A stretch of DNA of 38,743 nt from an uncultured bacterium (GCA_903930015.1 CAIYXB010000193.1:1-38743), one strand, 5' to 3'. Positions 7,396 through 17,698 are shown, counted from the stretch's first letter. The notes: generated by a model not told the origin, from the letters alone. Numbers and translations: made by a program.

Positions 7396-9441
7396 TTAGC
7401 GAGTAAATACATGTATATACTCAAATTTATTGTCTATTTTGTGAGATTTACCGCCTTGATATTTCTTGTGGTTAAAATAGTGGGTCCAAACAAGGTCCTT
7501 ACCAGGTAGATAAATTTCTTTTTGATTTTCTTCACTTAGAGTTTTAAAAATAGGGCAAATTAAATATTTATCGCCAAACATATAATTAAAGCTTTCCTCT
7601 AAAACATTTTCATCATTTTGAAAATCATAAATTAACGGTCTCATAATCGGAATACCTTCTTTGTGTGCTTTAATATTTTGTTTTTTTAGGTAGGGTAAGA
7701 GCTCAGTTCTAATTTGAAAAAATTTTTGAATAATCCTGAAAAAATCTTTGTGAGTTTTTTTGAACATATCAGGTTCAGTTGCCTCTTGCTTATATGAGTG
7801 AATAGAGAATCTAGGTGAAAAGACTCCACATTGTATCCATCTTAAAAAGAGTTCAGGGTCTACTTTTGGACCATAAAATCCTCCTATGTCAGTTCCACAG
7901 TGTACAAGTCCACTTAAACTCATAGAGCTTAAAATTGCATTATCATACTTAAGACTTTGCCATGAAGAATAGTTATCACCAATCCAGGTTTGTGCATATT
8001 GTTGAATTCCTGAATATCCTGATCTTGAAAGTATCCATGGATTTTCTTTTGGCTTTAATTTTTTTGCAAGTTCATAAGAAAGTTTAGACATTAATAATGA
8101 CATCTCAGGCTGGTGACCTAAAGCTTGGTGTTTTTCGAAAATCTCATATTCATTATTATCATTCCAAACCCCGTCAATACCTTGATTATAGATATATTGT
8201 TCTAGTTTATCTAACCACCATTTTTGTGCAGTTTTTTTACGAAAATCAATATATGACCCTTCACCACCCCAGTAATCTATAACGAGGCTATCACCTTTTA
8301 AATCATTGATAAAAATATCTAAGGAACTAGCTTCATTATACCAAGGGTGAGATTTAAGTAAAACAGGTTTTACGTTGGCACAGAGTTTTACTCCAAGTTC
8401 ATTAATTTTTCTTGTAAAATCTTTTGGCTCAGGGAATTTTTCTTTATTCCAAATAAATTGATGTCTCTCATTTTTGTTATTAAGTATATAGCCAGATGAC
8501 ATATGAAATGCTGTTGCAGAGATACTTTCATTTTTAAAACGAGCTAGAGTTTCTATCAGTCTTAGATCTTGTTTATTTTGCTTTCCGTAATTTTCTAAGT
8601 AAGACATCCCAGATGCTAAATAGCCTAAAGCGTAATCAGGCATTAGCGCAGGCATTCCAGTTAATTTGAGATAAGCTTTAATGACATTTTTAATTGATGG
8701 TCCATTGAAAAAATAATAATTTGCTTCACCGCCTTCTGCTTGCATGTAATAGTAAAGACCAGGTTTTCTTTCTTTACCAAAATCAAAAGTTTTTTTATAA
8801 AAGTTATCAAAAAATATTCCATGCGCATTTTTAGTTTTTTTATCTAGGTGAATAAAAAACGGAATATCTTTATATAGTGGATCAGTTTGCTTGGAATCAT
8901 AGCCAAGTGCATCAATAGGGTCATTGCGAAATCTTTTGCCCCAACGGTTTATACTGCCTGTTTTATCGCCTAGCCCATAAATATAAGGAGGGTTTTCTAT
9001 GTTGTTATATTTTTTGTAAATCCTAATTTCTTTGGAATCACCGGTGAGTTCTCCAGACCAAAAACCAAGTGCTTCAAAGTCGGCAGAAAGTAGCTCGTTT
9101 TTTTTATTATAAATTTCAGTTTTAAGTGGATTTTTATGGACGATAAGCTTTAAGCTCTCTGAGCTTATTTCAAAACTTTCAGAAGCTTCTTTTGTTAAAA
9201 TCTTAAGATCATCAATATCAGTATTTAAGTAAGGATTTGCTTTGTTAAAATTAAAAGTTTTATTGAAGCTGTAATTAAAGCGAATTGTATTCTTATCAAC
9301 AAAAATGATATTTAAATAAACTATTTTACTTTTACTTTTTAATTTGATTTGGAAATGATTTTTAAAAAGCTCACTAATTTTGCTAGCTTCTAAATAATTT
9401 TTTAGTCCATATTGGGTGTTTTCTTCGACCATACAATACAT
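7396..9441 (-). CDS. Glycoside hydrolase family 31 alpha-glycosidase
   Basis: GLGDKTGSINRWGKRFRNDP; nucleophile-type motif DGVWNDNNEYEI; SRSGYSGIQQYAQTWIGDNYSSW; CGTDIGGFYG. Confidence 0.9.
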   Translation of the reverse strand: MYCMVEENTQYGLKNYLEASKISELFKNHFQIKLKSKSKIVYLNIIFVDKNTIRFNYSFNKTFNFNKANPYLNTDIDDLKILTKEASESFEISSESLKLIVHKNPLKTEIYNKKNELLSADFEALGFWSGELTGDSKEIRIYKKYNNIENPPYIYGLGDKTGSINRWGKRFRNDPIDALGYDSKQTDPLYKDIPFFIHLDKKTKNAHGIFFDNFYKKTFDFGKERKPGLYYYMQAEGGEANYYFFNGPSIKNVIKAYLKLTGMPALMPDYALGYLASGMSYLENYGKQNKQDLRLIETLARFKNESISATAFHMSSGYILNNKNERHQFIWNKEKFPEPKDFTRKINELGVKLCANVKPVLLKSHPWYNEASSLDIFINDLKGDSLVIDYWGGEGSYIDFRKKTAQKWWLDKLEQYIYNQGIDGVWNDNNEYEIFEKHQALGHQPEMSLLMSKLSYELAKKLKPKENPWILSRSGYSGIQQYAQTWIGDNYSSWQSLKYDNAILSSMSLSGLVHCGTDIGGFYGPKVDPELFLRWIQCGVFSPRFSIHSYKQEATEPDMFKKTHKDFFRIIQKFFQIRTELLPYLKKQNIKAHKEGIPIMRPLIYDFQNDENVLEESFNYMFGDKYLICPIFKTLSEENQKEIYLPGKDLVWTHYFNHKKYQGGKSHKIDNKFEYIHVFTR

Positions 9442-9480
9442 TTTATTAGCTTTTGTCTAAAATGCTAATATTATTTCTAC

Positions 9481-10455
9481 ATGACTGGTACAAAAACAAT
9501 AAAAGAAATAGCTCAAGAAGTCTTCAATACTGAGATTGCAGTACTTGAAGATGTAAAAAATGCTTTAGATGATAATTTTGAAAAGGCTGTTGAATTAATA
9601 AGTAAAACAACAGGAAGAGTTGTAGTTACAGGAATGGGTAAATCTGGACACATTGCATCAAAAATAGCAGCCACTCTAGCAAGTACTGGGACTTCCTCGT
9701 TTTTTGTTCATCCAGCTGAGATGGGTCATGGAGATTTGGGAATGCTCAAAAAAGATGATGTAGTTTTAGCCTTATCGTTCAGCGGTAATACAGAAGAACT
9801 TAGAAAAGTACTCGCTCCTATGAAAAAACTTGGTGTACCGATGATATCTATTACCGGTGGCAAAAATAGCATCCTTGCTGAATATTCAGATTTTGTTTTG
9901 CATACACCAGTAAAAAAAGAGGCTTGTCCTTTAGACTTAGCTCCTACTTCAAGTACAACTGCAGCACTTGTAATTGGTGATGCTCTTGCGGTAGCTTTGA
10001 TGAAAATAAAAAATATTCAAGAAAAAGATTTTGCAGCATCTCACCCACTTGGCTCTTTAGGCAGAAGCTTTATGCAAGTCTCTGAAATAATGAGATCTAA
10101 ATCAATTCCAAAGATTGATGAGTCAACAACTTTCATTGATTTAGTTAAAGAGATTGATGACAAATCATTAGGTTTCACAGTTGTGGTGAATAAGAGTAAT
10201 TCAGTTATTGGTATGGTTACAGATGGAGATATTAGAAGATCGAACATTAAATTTGGCCCGGAAATTTTTCAAAAAAAGGCTTCTGATATTATGAACCTAA
10301 GTCCAAAAACTATAGAGAAGTCAGCTTTTGCTTCAAGAGCTGCAGAGTTAATGAAAGAATATAGAATTTCCTCTTTGGTAGTTGTTGATGAAAATAACCA
10401 AGCGATCGGAATTATTGACCTAAAAGACATGCTCGCTGAAGGTTTTGTTATTTAG
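9481..10455 (+). CDS. kdsD: Arabinose-5-phosphate isomerase (SIS + two CBS domains)
   Basis: VVVTGMGKSGHIASKIAATLASTGTSSFFVHPAEMGHGDLGM; SHPLGSLGR; CBS repeats. Confidence 0.93.
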   Translation: MTGTKTIKEIAQEVFNTEIAVLEDVKNALDDNFEKAVELISKTTGRVVVTGMGKSGHIASKIAATLASTGTSSFFVHPAEMGHGDLGMLKKDDVVLALSFSGNTEELRKVLAPMKKLGVPMISITGGKNSILAEYSDFVLHTPVKKEACPLDLAPTSSTTAALVIGDALAVALMKIKNIQEKDFAASHPLGSLGRSFMQVSEIMRSKSIPKIDESTTFIDLVKEIDDKSLGFTVVVNKSNSVIGMVTDGDIRRSNIKFGPEIFQKKASDIMNLSPKTIEKSAFASRAAELMKEYRISSLVVVDENNQAIGIIDLKDMLAEGFVI

Positions 10456-10548
10456 AGATAAGATAGGTTGATATTAAGCTATTTTTTGGAATATAATTAT
10501 ATGTAGCAAGTATTTTGGTTTAATCTATTTGTGCTTGGTAAGTAAAGT

Positions 10549-10881
10549 ATGAAAATTTTTCAGTTTAATTTTTTAGGTTTGTTGATCTTAGTAAGTGTTT
10601 TATCAGTTCTGATTGTTGTGCCAAGCTATATCGTTCAGAATATTTGGAACTCTATCTATTCACTTGATTTAGAAAGAGACATGACCATTAGTTTATGGCA
10701 AGCCGCTTTGTTGTGGGGTGCTTGTTTATCAGCAATATATATGACGGGTATTTTCAAATTCAAAATAGATTTTAAAACACTTGATAATATTGACCTTGAT
10801 TCAATCAAAGACCCTGAATTAAAAGCTGAAATTGAAAGACTTAAAACTAAATCTAAAGAAGACGATTTAGATAAAAATTAA
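10549..10881 (+). CDS. Small two-TM membrane protein
   Basis: 110 aa with two hydrophobic segments and charged C-terminus; stop overlaps the convergent gene. Confidence 0.65.
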   Translation: MKIFQFNFLGLLILVSVLSVLIVVPSYIVQNIWNSIYSLDLERDMTISLWQAALLWGACLSAIYMTGIFKFKIDFKTLDNIDLDSIKDPELKAEIERLKTKSKEDDLDKN

Positions 10882-12530
10882 GAAGCTTTTACTCTGCTTG
10901 AATTTTGATTTATTGAAAGCTTTATAAGTTTGAAATTTACTTTATCTTCAAAGTCCACTGTAGCTTTTACTAGTAGAGAAAGTCTTTTAAAACAATCTTG
11001 GATTTTGATATTTGATTTATAATTTCCAATATTTTTGCCTTGATAAGCTATTTTAAAAGTTAAATTATCAACTTCTTGTTTTATTTGTAGGGCGATTTTA
11101 AAATTATCATTTTCGCTCCAATTTAGCTCAATGATACTGCCAATAAAGCTTTCAATAATTCTAAATATATGTACTTTATCTTGAAAATTTAAAACTAGTT
11201 TTGCTACATCACTTTCGATTTGGATTAGGATTTTATTTTTACTTTGTTGATAAATTTTAGTGGAGTATTGTTCAAGTACATTAATAAATCCTTGGTCTTC
11301 TTCGAAGCGAAAAGGCACCATATTAAAAAGGCTTTTCTCGATCTCATTAAGTAATTGGTCAAAGTTATGTTTTATTACTCCTAAGCGCATATTATCTCTT
11401 TGAGACATTTCACTTTCTGAAAGCAGATCAAAAAGTTTCTCTTGAATAGTGTTGATATTATCAAAGCACCTTTCCTCAAGGTCAATAGCATGTTCTTCTA
11501 GTTTAGTTTCCAGCTCTGTGTAATATTTGTTTTTTAGATCAATATGCATTTCCTCAATTAAATTTTGCTCAACAACTATAGTTGTTTGATTATTTGAGTT
11601 TTGATTAGAATCTTTTTTTCTATAGTCTTTGATTTTGAAATTTTTAAATTCTTCTGCAAGCTCTTGTTTGAAAAAATCAAAATTACTTACAGCTTGAAAG
11701 TCAAGATCAAAGATACTTACAATGAGTAAAGTGATCAGTAAACAAGCAATAAGTTCACTTATTTCAATATAGTGATTAAAAAAGCTATAGCTAATTTGTG
11801 AACCAATGAAGGCGACAGCTGTAATTAAGCCAAATAAAGCAATGCGCGATGGATATATAAGTAAAGTAGCAATCATTGAAAAACTAATAATGCATAAAAA
11901 CAGTAATACTTTTGGAAAACCTAGGAAGCGAACGGATCTTCCTTCAAAATAATTAAGTAATCGACTAAGTTCTTTAGTATTTAGATTTAAGTTTGGAGAA
12001 AGGATAAAAACATTTTTACTTCTAAGTTTTTCTTCATCCATTAGTCCAAGATCAAAATCATTTAAAGAATCAATCTTGATTGGATTATTGCTATGATCTA
12101 ATAAAACTTTTTTGTTATTTTCATTTATCCATTCCAGTTCTATGTCCTTGTTTTGAATGGCTTGAACAGGGCTGTTGATCTTGTTTTTTAAACTGTCGAT
12201 GTCGTTTTGAAATATACCTAGTTTATTTTCTTTACTTAAAACAATATTTATTGAGAGTGGGTGTGCTAAGTCAAGTTTATCTACTATATTGAAAAAAAGA
12301 GCCTTTCTTTCTGCAGTTGTTTTGTTTTTTAGAAGTTCTTCTTTTTCTTCTTTTGTGAATTCTAATACAATGGAATTCTCATTTGAGAATTTTTTGTTAA
12401 AGGAGATCTTAGATTCTAAATTTAGAACTAGTTGATTAGCTTCAAACCAAAAATTTTCTCCGAGGACATTTGCCAGGAAGAAGACCAAGATGGCTACAAA
12501 AGCACCTATTAGTAAGTTTTTTTTACCCAC
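10878..12530 (-). CDS. Membrane protein with CHASE2-like topology and degenerate kinase-like C-terminus
   Basis: N-terminal TM, ~160-aa extracytoplasmic region, three TMs, then coiled-coil/DHp-like helices and a HATPase-like tail lacking clear N/G boxes. Confidence 0.6.
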   Translation of the reverse strand: MGKKNLLIGAFVAILVFFLANVLGENFWFEANQLVLNLESKISFNKKFSNENSIVLEFTKEEKEELLKNKTTAERKALFFNIVDKLDLAHPLSINIVLSKENKLGIFQNDIDSLKNKINSPVQAIQNKDIELEWINENNKKVLLDHSNNPIKIDSLNDFDLGLMDEEKLRSKNVFILSPNLNLNTKELSRLLNYFEGRSVRFLGFPKVLLFLCIISFSMIATLLIYPSRIALFGLITAVAFIGSQISYSFFNHYIEISELIACLLITLLIVSIFDLDFQAVSNFDFFKQELAEEFKNFKIKDYRKKDSNQNSNNQTTIVVEQNLIEEMHIDLKNKYYTELETKLEEHAIDLEERCFDNINTIQEKLFDLLSESEMSQRDNMRLGVIKHNFDQLLNEIEKSLFNMVPFRFEEDQGFINVLEQYSTKIYQQSKNKILIQIESDVAKLVLNFQDKVHIFRIIESFIGSIIELNWSENDNFKIALQIKQEVDNLTFKIAYQGKNIGNYKSNIKIQDCFKRLSLLVKATVDFEDKVNFKLIKLSINQNSSRVKAS

Positions 12531-12577
12531 AACTTCATTTTAAACTAAACCGGTCAAGTCAAGTGAGTTAGACATGT

Positions 12578-13651
12578 TTAATTCTTCTGAAAATATTCGT
12601 GAGCTTTATCGGTGACGACCCTGCCACGCGGAGTCCGCATTAAAAATCCTGATTGGACTAAAAAGGGTTCATAGTAATCTTCTATGGTTGTTTTATCCTC
12701 GCCTACAAGCATGGAAATAGTTTCAAGCCCTACAGGACCACCTTTATATTGATTAATCATTGTTAAAAGTATTTTTTGATCCATTGCATCTAAACCGGCA
12801 CTATCAATTTGATAAAGATTTAAAGACTCAATTGCCGTTGTTTTGCAAATTTGCGTTTTGCCTTTGTAATGTGCAAAATCTCTTGTCAGTCTAAGGAGTC
12901 TATTTGCGATTCGAGGTGTGCCACGACTTCTACTTGCAAGTATTAGCTTGGCATCGTCATCAAGGCTGATATTTAATTTAGGACAATTTTTTTCAATAAT
13001 TAATGCAAGCTCTTCGTCTTTATAGTATTCCATCCGATATAAGTGTATGAATCTGTCTCTGAGAGGGGCACTGATGTAACCTAGTTTTGTTGTTGCACCA
13101 ACTAAAATAAATTTGTTTAATTGAAATCTCATAACACGAGCACTTTCGCTTTTACCAGAATTAAGATCAATCTCAAAATCTTCTAACGCAGGATAAAGAA
13201 GCTCTTCTGTAACTTTATTCAAGCGATGTATCTCATCAATAAAAACAACATCACCCTCTTTTACTGACATTAAAATTCCCAAGATATCTTTTGGTCTTTC
13301 AAGTGCTGGTGCTGAAAAAATATGTGCGTTGGTACCAAGTTCTTTTGCTAAGATGTAGGCGCAGCTTGTTTTACCTAAGCCAGGAGGACCATAAAGTAAA
13401 ATATGCCCGAGGCTCGCGATATCATTTCTTTGTTTTGCAGCTGCGATCGAGATTCTTAGTATTTCTTGTAATTGTTCTTGACCAATATAGTCTTTAAAAC
13501 TTTTTGGTCTTAGATTGTTTAGTTCGTCGTTTTCAGTTTTAAGGTCATTGAAACTTGCATTAGAATCTAAAATTTGGCTTTTGCGCTGGGCCACTTTGCT
13601 AGACTCATTATTGTTGGTTTCTTCTTTATTTAGTGAACTATTTATAACCAC
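12578..13651 (-). CDS. ruvB: Holliday junction branch migration helicase RuvB
   Basis: LRPKSFKDYIGQEQ, HILLYGPPGLGKTS, VVFIDEIHRLNK, GATTKLGYISAPLRDRF, RGTPRIANRLLRR-type motif, GGPVGLETIS, GFLMRTPRGRV. Confidence 0.96.
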   Translation of the reverse strand: MVINSSLNKEETNNNESSKVAQRKSQILDSNASFNDLKTENDELNNLRPKSFKDYIGQEQLQEILRISIAAAKQRNDIASLGHILLYGPPGLGKTSCAYILAKELGTNAHIFSAPALERPKDILGILMSVKEGDVVFIDEIHRLNKVTEELLYPALEDFEIDLNSGKSESARVMRFQLNKFILVGATTKLGYISAPLRDRFIHLYRMEYYKDEELALIIEKNCPKLNISLDDDAKLILASRSRGTPRIANRLLRLTRDFAHYKGKTQICKTTAIESLNLYQIDSAGLDAMDQKILLTMINQYKGGPVGLETISMLVGEDKTTIEDYYEPFLVQSGFLMRTPRGRVVTDKAHEYFQKN

Positions 13652-13759
13652 TTATATTTATAAGGGTATCATCAAATTGCTGATTTTGGCAAATGGTTAT
13701 CTTGAGTTGGTGCAGTAAAGGGCAAAAATGTTTTCGAAAACAATTTTGGATCTACTAGA

Positions 13760-15061
13760 TCAGTTTAATGCTTTAATGCGGGCTTCTAAATTAAAGTCAT
13801 TTAGAAAATCAACTTTTTGAGCCTCTAAATAGAGTTTTTTTGCTTCTTCCTCTTTACCGAAGTTTAATTGGTCCTGTGCTTGAGCAACTTTGCTAAAGCA
13901 CGAATGTGTATCTATTTGAGTGAGTTCTTTAACAAGTAAATTAAAAAGATTTTTTGAATATGGAGAGCCTATTGCATTGATAGCTTGCTTGGTATCTATA
14001 TAAATATCAGTCTTACTTTCAGAAACGAAATTCTCACTAATTATTTTTTCTTGTTTGAGCATAGATGCTTTTGTTTTAGTGAAAAAATAATGGTTAAGTA
14101 AAAAATCTCTATGAAAAAAAACCTCAAAGCCCTTTTTAATAAAGGTGTTTAAAATTAGACTCTCATTTATATCATGTGCGGCAGCATTCCCGTATAAAGT
14201 AAAACTACTTTTGGAATCAAAACGATTAGGCATGTCAGCAGAATATACCAAGCCATCTTCGTTTATTAGTCCTAACATTAATTCTGTTACTTTAAGGGCA
14301 CCATAATTGTAAATTACTTCACCAAGAGGGTTTGCAGGCTCTGATTTTACAAATTCAAAATATTCTTGCTCGATCTGATCAGCTCCGTTAATTTTATATT
14401 CTGACCATCTTGTATCGATCAATAATTTATTGATTAGATTTAGATCTTCACAAATTAATTTGTCATTGATTTCTTGGATTGCAAATTCATCATCTTCTTG
14501 CAAGATTCTAAATTGTAGTTTTTCAAGATGATTGTTTTTATTGGGTTTAAGTATCTTTGTTGGCAGGGCATCGTAAAGATAGTTCATCGTTACTAAATCT
14601 AAGTTCTCTAGTTTGAAGTTCTTACCGTCAAGTGTTTTAGATTTATCTGGTTCAAGTGCATTCATTTCAACTAGTTGATAGTTTTTAAAGCCATCAAGGA
14701 TTTTTCTTGTTTTGATATCTTCAAGAAGAGTTTTACTAAAATCAGCAATAATCAATTTAACTTTAGAAGAAAATCCAAGTTCCTCAATAGCTATAAGTAA
14801 ATGTCTTGCAAAAATCCCACTGCCACAACCAAGCTCAAGGACTGTTACTGAGTCTTTTTTTTCTGCAATTTTCCCAAGAATTTTTGCCAAACTTAAGGCA
14901 TGTGGATAACAATTTGAAACTTCATTAGGTATAAATCTTCTAACTCCAGCGGCATAAGCTTTAATGCCTTGTGCTTTATAATATCTATCGCCAATGGTTG
15001 AAATTAATGATTTATCATAGTCATTCCAGTCTTCTATTACGATATAGCCTTCATCACTCAT
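13760..15061 (-). CDS. Class I SAM-dependent methyltransferase
   Basis: Motif I VLELGCGSGIFARHLL, IADFS, LVTMNYLYDALP. Confidence 0.75.
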   Translation of the reverse strand: MSDEGYIVIEDWNDYDKSLISTIGDRYYKAQGIKAYAAGVRRFIPNEVSNCYPHALSLAKILGKIAEKKDSVTVLELGCGSGIFARHLLIAIEELGFSSKVKLIIADFSKTLLEDIKTRKILDGFKNYQLVEMNALEPDKSKTLDGKNFKLENLDLVTMNYLYDALPTKILKPNKNNHLEKLQFRILQEDDEFAIQEINDKLICEDLNLINKLLIDTRWSEYKINGADQIEQEYFEFVKSEPANPLGEVIYNYGALKVTELMLGLINEDGLVYSADMPNRFDSKSSFTLYGNAAAHDINESLILNTFIKKGFEVFFHRDFLLNHYFFTKTKASMLKQEKIISENFVSESKTDIYIDTKQAINAIGSPYSKNLFNLLVKELTQIDTHSCFSKVAQAQDQLNFGKEEEAKKLYLEAQKVDFLNDFNLEARIKALN

Positions 15062-15134
15062 TTCAAACCCTTTTTATGCCATTAGTACTAAAACTTCTTT
15101 AAAAACCTTAGTTTGTTAATATTATACCGCTATA

Positions 15135-16409
15135 ATGTTAGCTAATCTTATGCAGATTGAGATCGATAAAATCAATACAGAGTCAGCATTCTTTATACAA
15201 GAATTAGCTAAATCGACTCATGATTTTGCTTCTATCGCAAAGGATATTATTAATCATTCAAGAGTTTCAGTGAGCGATGGAGTTAAATTAATTCAGTCAA
15301 ATGATATTTTTGTTTTGGGTCATATGGCAAACTTTGTACGTCAAAGAAAATCCTATGAAGTTGCTTTAGATAAAGGATTTAGCGCGGATATTGCAAGACA
15401 AAGAATGCAACAGGTTTGGTGGAATACTAATTTGCATTTGAATCCAACTAATGTCTGTATTGGGGAGTGTGATTTTTGTTCTTTTGCAAAACTGCCAAAT
15501 GAAGAAGGTGCTTATACAATGGATGTCACTGAGTGTGTCAATAGAGTTGTTGCAGCAAGATTAGAGGGAGCAACAGAAGTACACATAGTAGGCGGCCTTA
15601 ATCCAAAGTGTTTAATTGAATATTATTCTGATGTAATACGTGCAATAAAAAAAGAAGTACCTGAGATTCACGTGAAAGCATTTACTGCTGTTGAGATAGA
15701 TTTTTTCCAACAATTTGCTAGAAATGCTCAAGGTCAAAATCTAAGCATAGAAGAAATTTTTAAAGAACTTATAGAGGCAGGACTTGATAGTATGCCTGGC
15801 GGGGGTGCAGAAGTTTTTTCAAGACAAGTGCGTGATGAAATGTGCCCAGATAAAATTGATGCTCAATTATGGGTAGATATTCATAAAACAGCTCATAGAA
15901 TGGGTTTGAAAACTAATGCTACTATGCTTGCTGGTATTGGTGAAGAGCCAGCAGAAAGAATTGATCATTTAGATATTTTAAGGAAGGCTCAAGATGAATC
16001 TTTAGCTGATCCAATCGCAAAACAAAAAGGCGGTTCTTTTCAAACTTTTATTCCTTTAAGCTGTCACTATGAAGGTAATGATCTTTTAGCAAGAGGTGTA
16101 AAACCTTTGACTGGATATGATGAACTTAAAAACATCGCTCTTTCAAGAATAATGCTTGATAATTTTGACAACATCAAAGCGTATTGGATACAGCTCGGAG
16201 AGAAAATGGCACAAGTTGCACTCTCTTTTGGTGCAAATGATTTGGACGGAACAGTAAAAGCTGAGAGAATTACAAGAGCTGCTGGTGCGCAAAAAAGATC
16301 TCTTGCCGAAAATACTTTGATTGAACTTATTGAAGGTGCTCGCCTTGTGCCTATCGAAAGAGATACGCTTTATAATCCTATAGAGTTATCAAAACATGCA
16401 ATGGCTTAG
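15135..16409 (+). CDS. mqnE: Radical SAM aminofutalosine synthase (menaquinone futalosine pathway)
   Basis: CIGECDFCSFAK (CX3CX2C), HIVGGLNP, DSMPGGGAEVFS, KTNATMLAGIGE; MqnE favoured over MqnC by overall motif pattern. Confidence 0.85.
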   Translation: MLANLMQIEIDKINTESAFFIQELAKSTHDFASIAKDIINHSRVSVSDGVKLIQSNDIFVLGHMANFVRQRKSYEVALDKGFSADIARQRMQQVWWNTNLHLNPTNVCIGECDFCSFAKLPNEEGAYTMDVTECVNRVVAARLEGATEVHIVGGLNPKCLIEYYSDVIRAIKKEVPEIHVKAFTAVEIDFFQQFARNAQGQNLSIEEIFKELIEAGLDSMPGGGAEVFSRQVRDEMCPDKIDAQLWVDIHKTAHRMGLKTNATMLAGIGEEPAERIDHLDILRKAQDESLADPIAKQKGGSFQTFIPLSCHYEGNDLLARGVKPLTGYDELKNIALSRIMLDNFDNIKAYWIQLGEKMAQVALSFGANDLDGTVKAERITRAAGAQKRSLAENTLIELIEGARLVPIERDTLYNPIELSKHAMA

Positions 16410-16501
16410 GGGAAAGATAGAGATTTAATAGTTAGCCTTGATGCTATTCTTGAACCAAAATTCGGTATCAGATTAATTGATAGAAGTTCAAACTAAACTA
16501 T

Positions 16502-17698
16502 ATGAAATTTCCAGATGCTATTAATATAGAAACTGCTTCATGGCTTCATGGAGTAAGTTTTTTAAAGCAAGTGGCTTTATTGAGAGCAGAATATGCTTTA
16601 AATAATGGTTTAGAAAATAGTCCAAGTGCGCAAGTGAATCAAGTAGCTTGGTCCAAGCTAAGAGAATGTGACAAGCAGGTTTTAGCCTTGTCTTTTTTTG
16701 GTTTATCTAATGATGAAATAGCCTCAAAGCTTAATCTTAAAAAAAATAGCCGCGTTGTTACAAGCTCTGTAATTAGAGCTTCTAATGCGCTGGGTATTAA
16801 TAAAGACACTAGAGATGAAATTAGAGCGAGTATTCAAAAGTTTTCTAATCCTAAGCAAATCTCTGGTTATAAGGATGTTATGGATAGAGACAGTTTGATA
16901 GCTTTTTTTTATGATAAGAAAAATTTAGTTGAGGCTGATTCTCTTTTGATATCTTATACCCCTGCTTATATAGCTGGGCTTATTAGAGCTTTTATCAAAA
17001 GTTTAGATAAGATCGATCAGAAAATTTTTAAACTAGAGTTTGAAAAAGGTTTAAAGCATGACGAGGTTGCACCGCAGGTTAAACTGCATAAATCGCGTGT
17101 ATTTTCTCGATCAAGGGATTATAAAGAGAAAATCAAAGAATGGATTGTAAATTATTTGGGTCTTAAAGTTTGGCTACCAAGGCAGATTGACCCTTTTAAG
17201 ACTGCACTTTTGACTAAAGATGATATTTTGGTCCTAAGATCTTTTTTAAAGGATGATGACCTTAGTCTTATAGCCCAGGATCGATCTATTACAGAGCGTA
17301 CTGTTCATAATCGATTAGCTTTTATCGCAAAGTCTCTTGACTTAAATAGAGAAAGTTTTTATGAGATTAAAGAGCATAATTTAAACAAGAGAGATTTTGA
17401 TTATTTATATAGAAATTTATTACAATTTTTATTTCCGCCGGAGGGAGCTATTCCTGATAAATTTAAAGTATTAGCTAAGTTCTATAATAAACAGAGCATT
17501 TTTAAAGTTATTGTTTCTGATTTAAAGAACTTTAATCCTCGAACTAATAAGCGTTATTTTAAATTGATGTTGCAGGGTTATAGTCAAGGAGCTATTGCAA
17601 GAAAGCTAGAGGTAAGTCAGTCCTCGATTTCTGTCTCTTTATCTAGAACAAGAAAGCTATTACTAACTTTTTTAGAAGATAAACTAAGGATGCCCTGA
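16502..17698 (+). CDS. Multi-HTH protein with sigma region 4-like modules
   Basis: Four HTH-like segments: LSNDEIASKLNL..., LKHDEVAPQVKL..., DLSLIAQDRSITERTVHNRL..., YSQGAIARKLEVSQSSISVSLSRTRKLL. No sigma region 2 seen. Confidence 0.65.
   Translation: MKFPDAINIETASWLHGVSFLKQVALLRAEYALNNGLENSPSAQVNQVAWSKLRECDKQVLALSFFGLSNDEIASKLNLKKNSRVVTSSVIRASNALGINKDTRDEIRASIQKFSNPKQISGYKDVMDRDSLIAFFYDKKNLVEADSLLISYTPAYIAGLIRAFIKSLDKIDQKIFKLEFEKGLKHDEVAPQVKLHKSRVFSRSRDYKEKIKEWIVNYLGLKVWLPRQIDPFKTALLTKDDILVLRSFLKDDDLSLIAQDRSITERTVHNRLAFIAKSLDLNRESFYEIKEHNLNKRDFDYLYRNLLQFLFPPEGAIPDKFKVLAKFYNKQSIFKVIVSDLKNFNPRTNKRYFKLMLQGYSQGAIARKLEVSQSSISVSLSRTRKLLLTFLEDKLRMP

Noticed and set aside
7396-9441. GH31 as a sulfoquinovosidase (YihQ-like)
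   Set aside because: The sulfonate-binding region of YihQ as I recall it is not evident; substrate left open.
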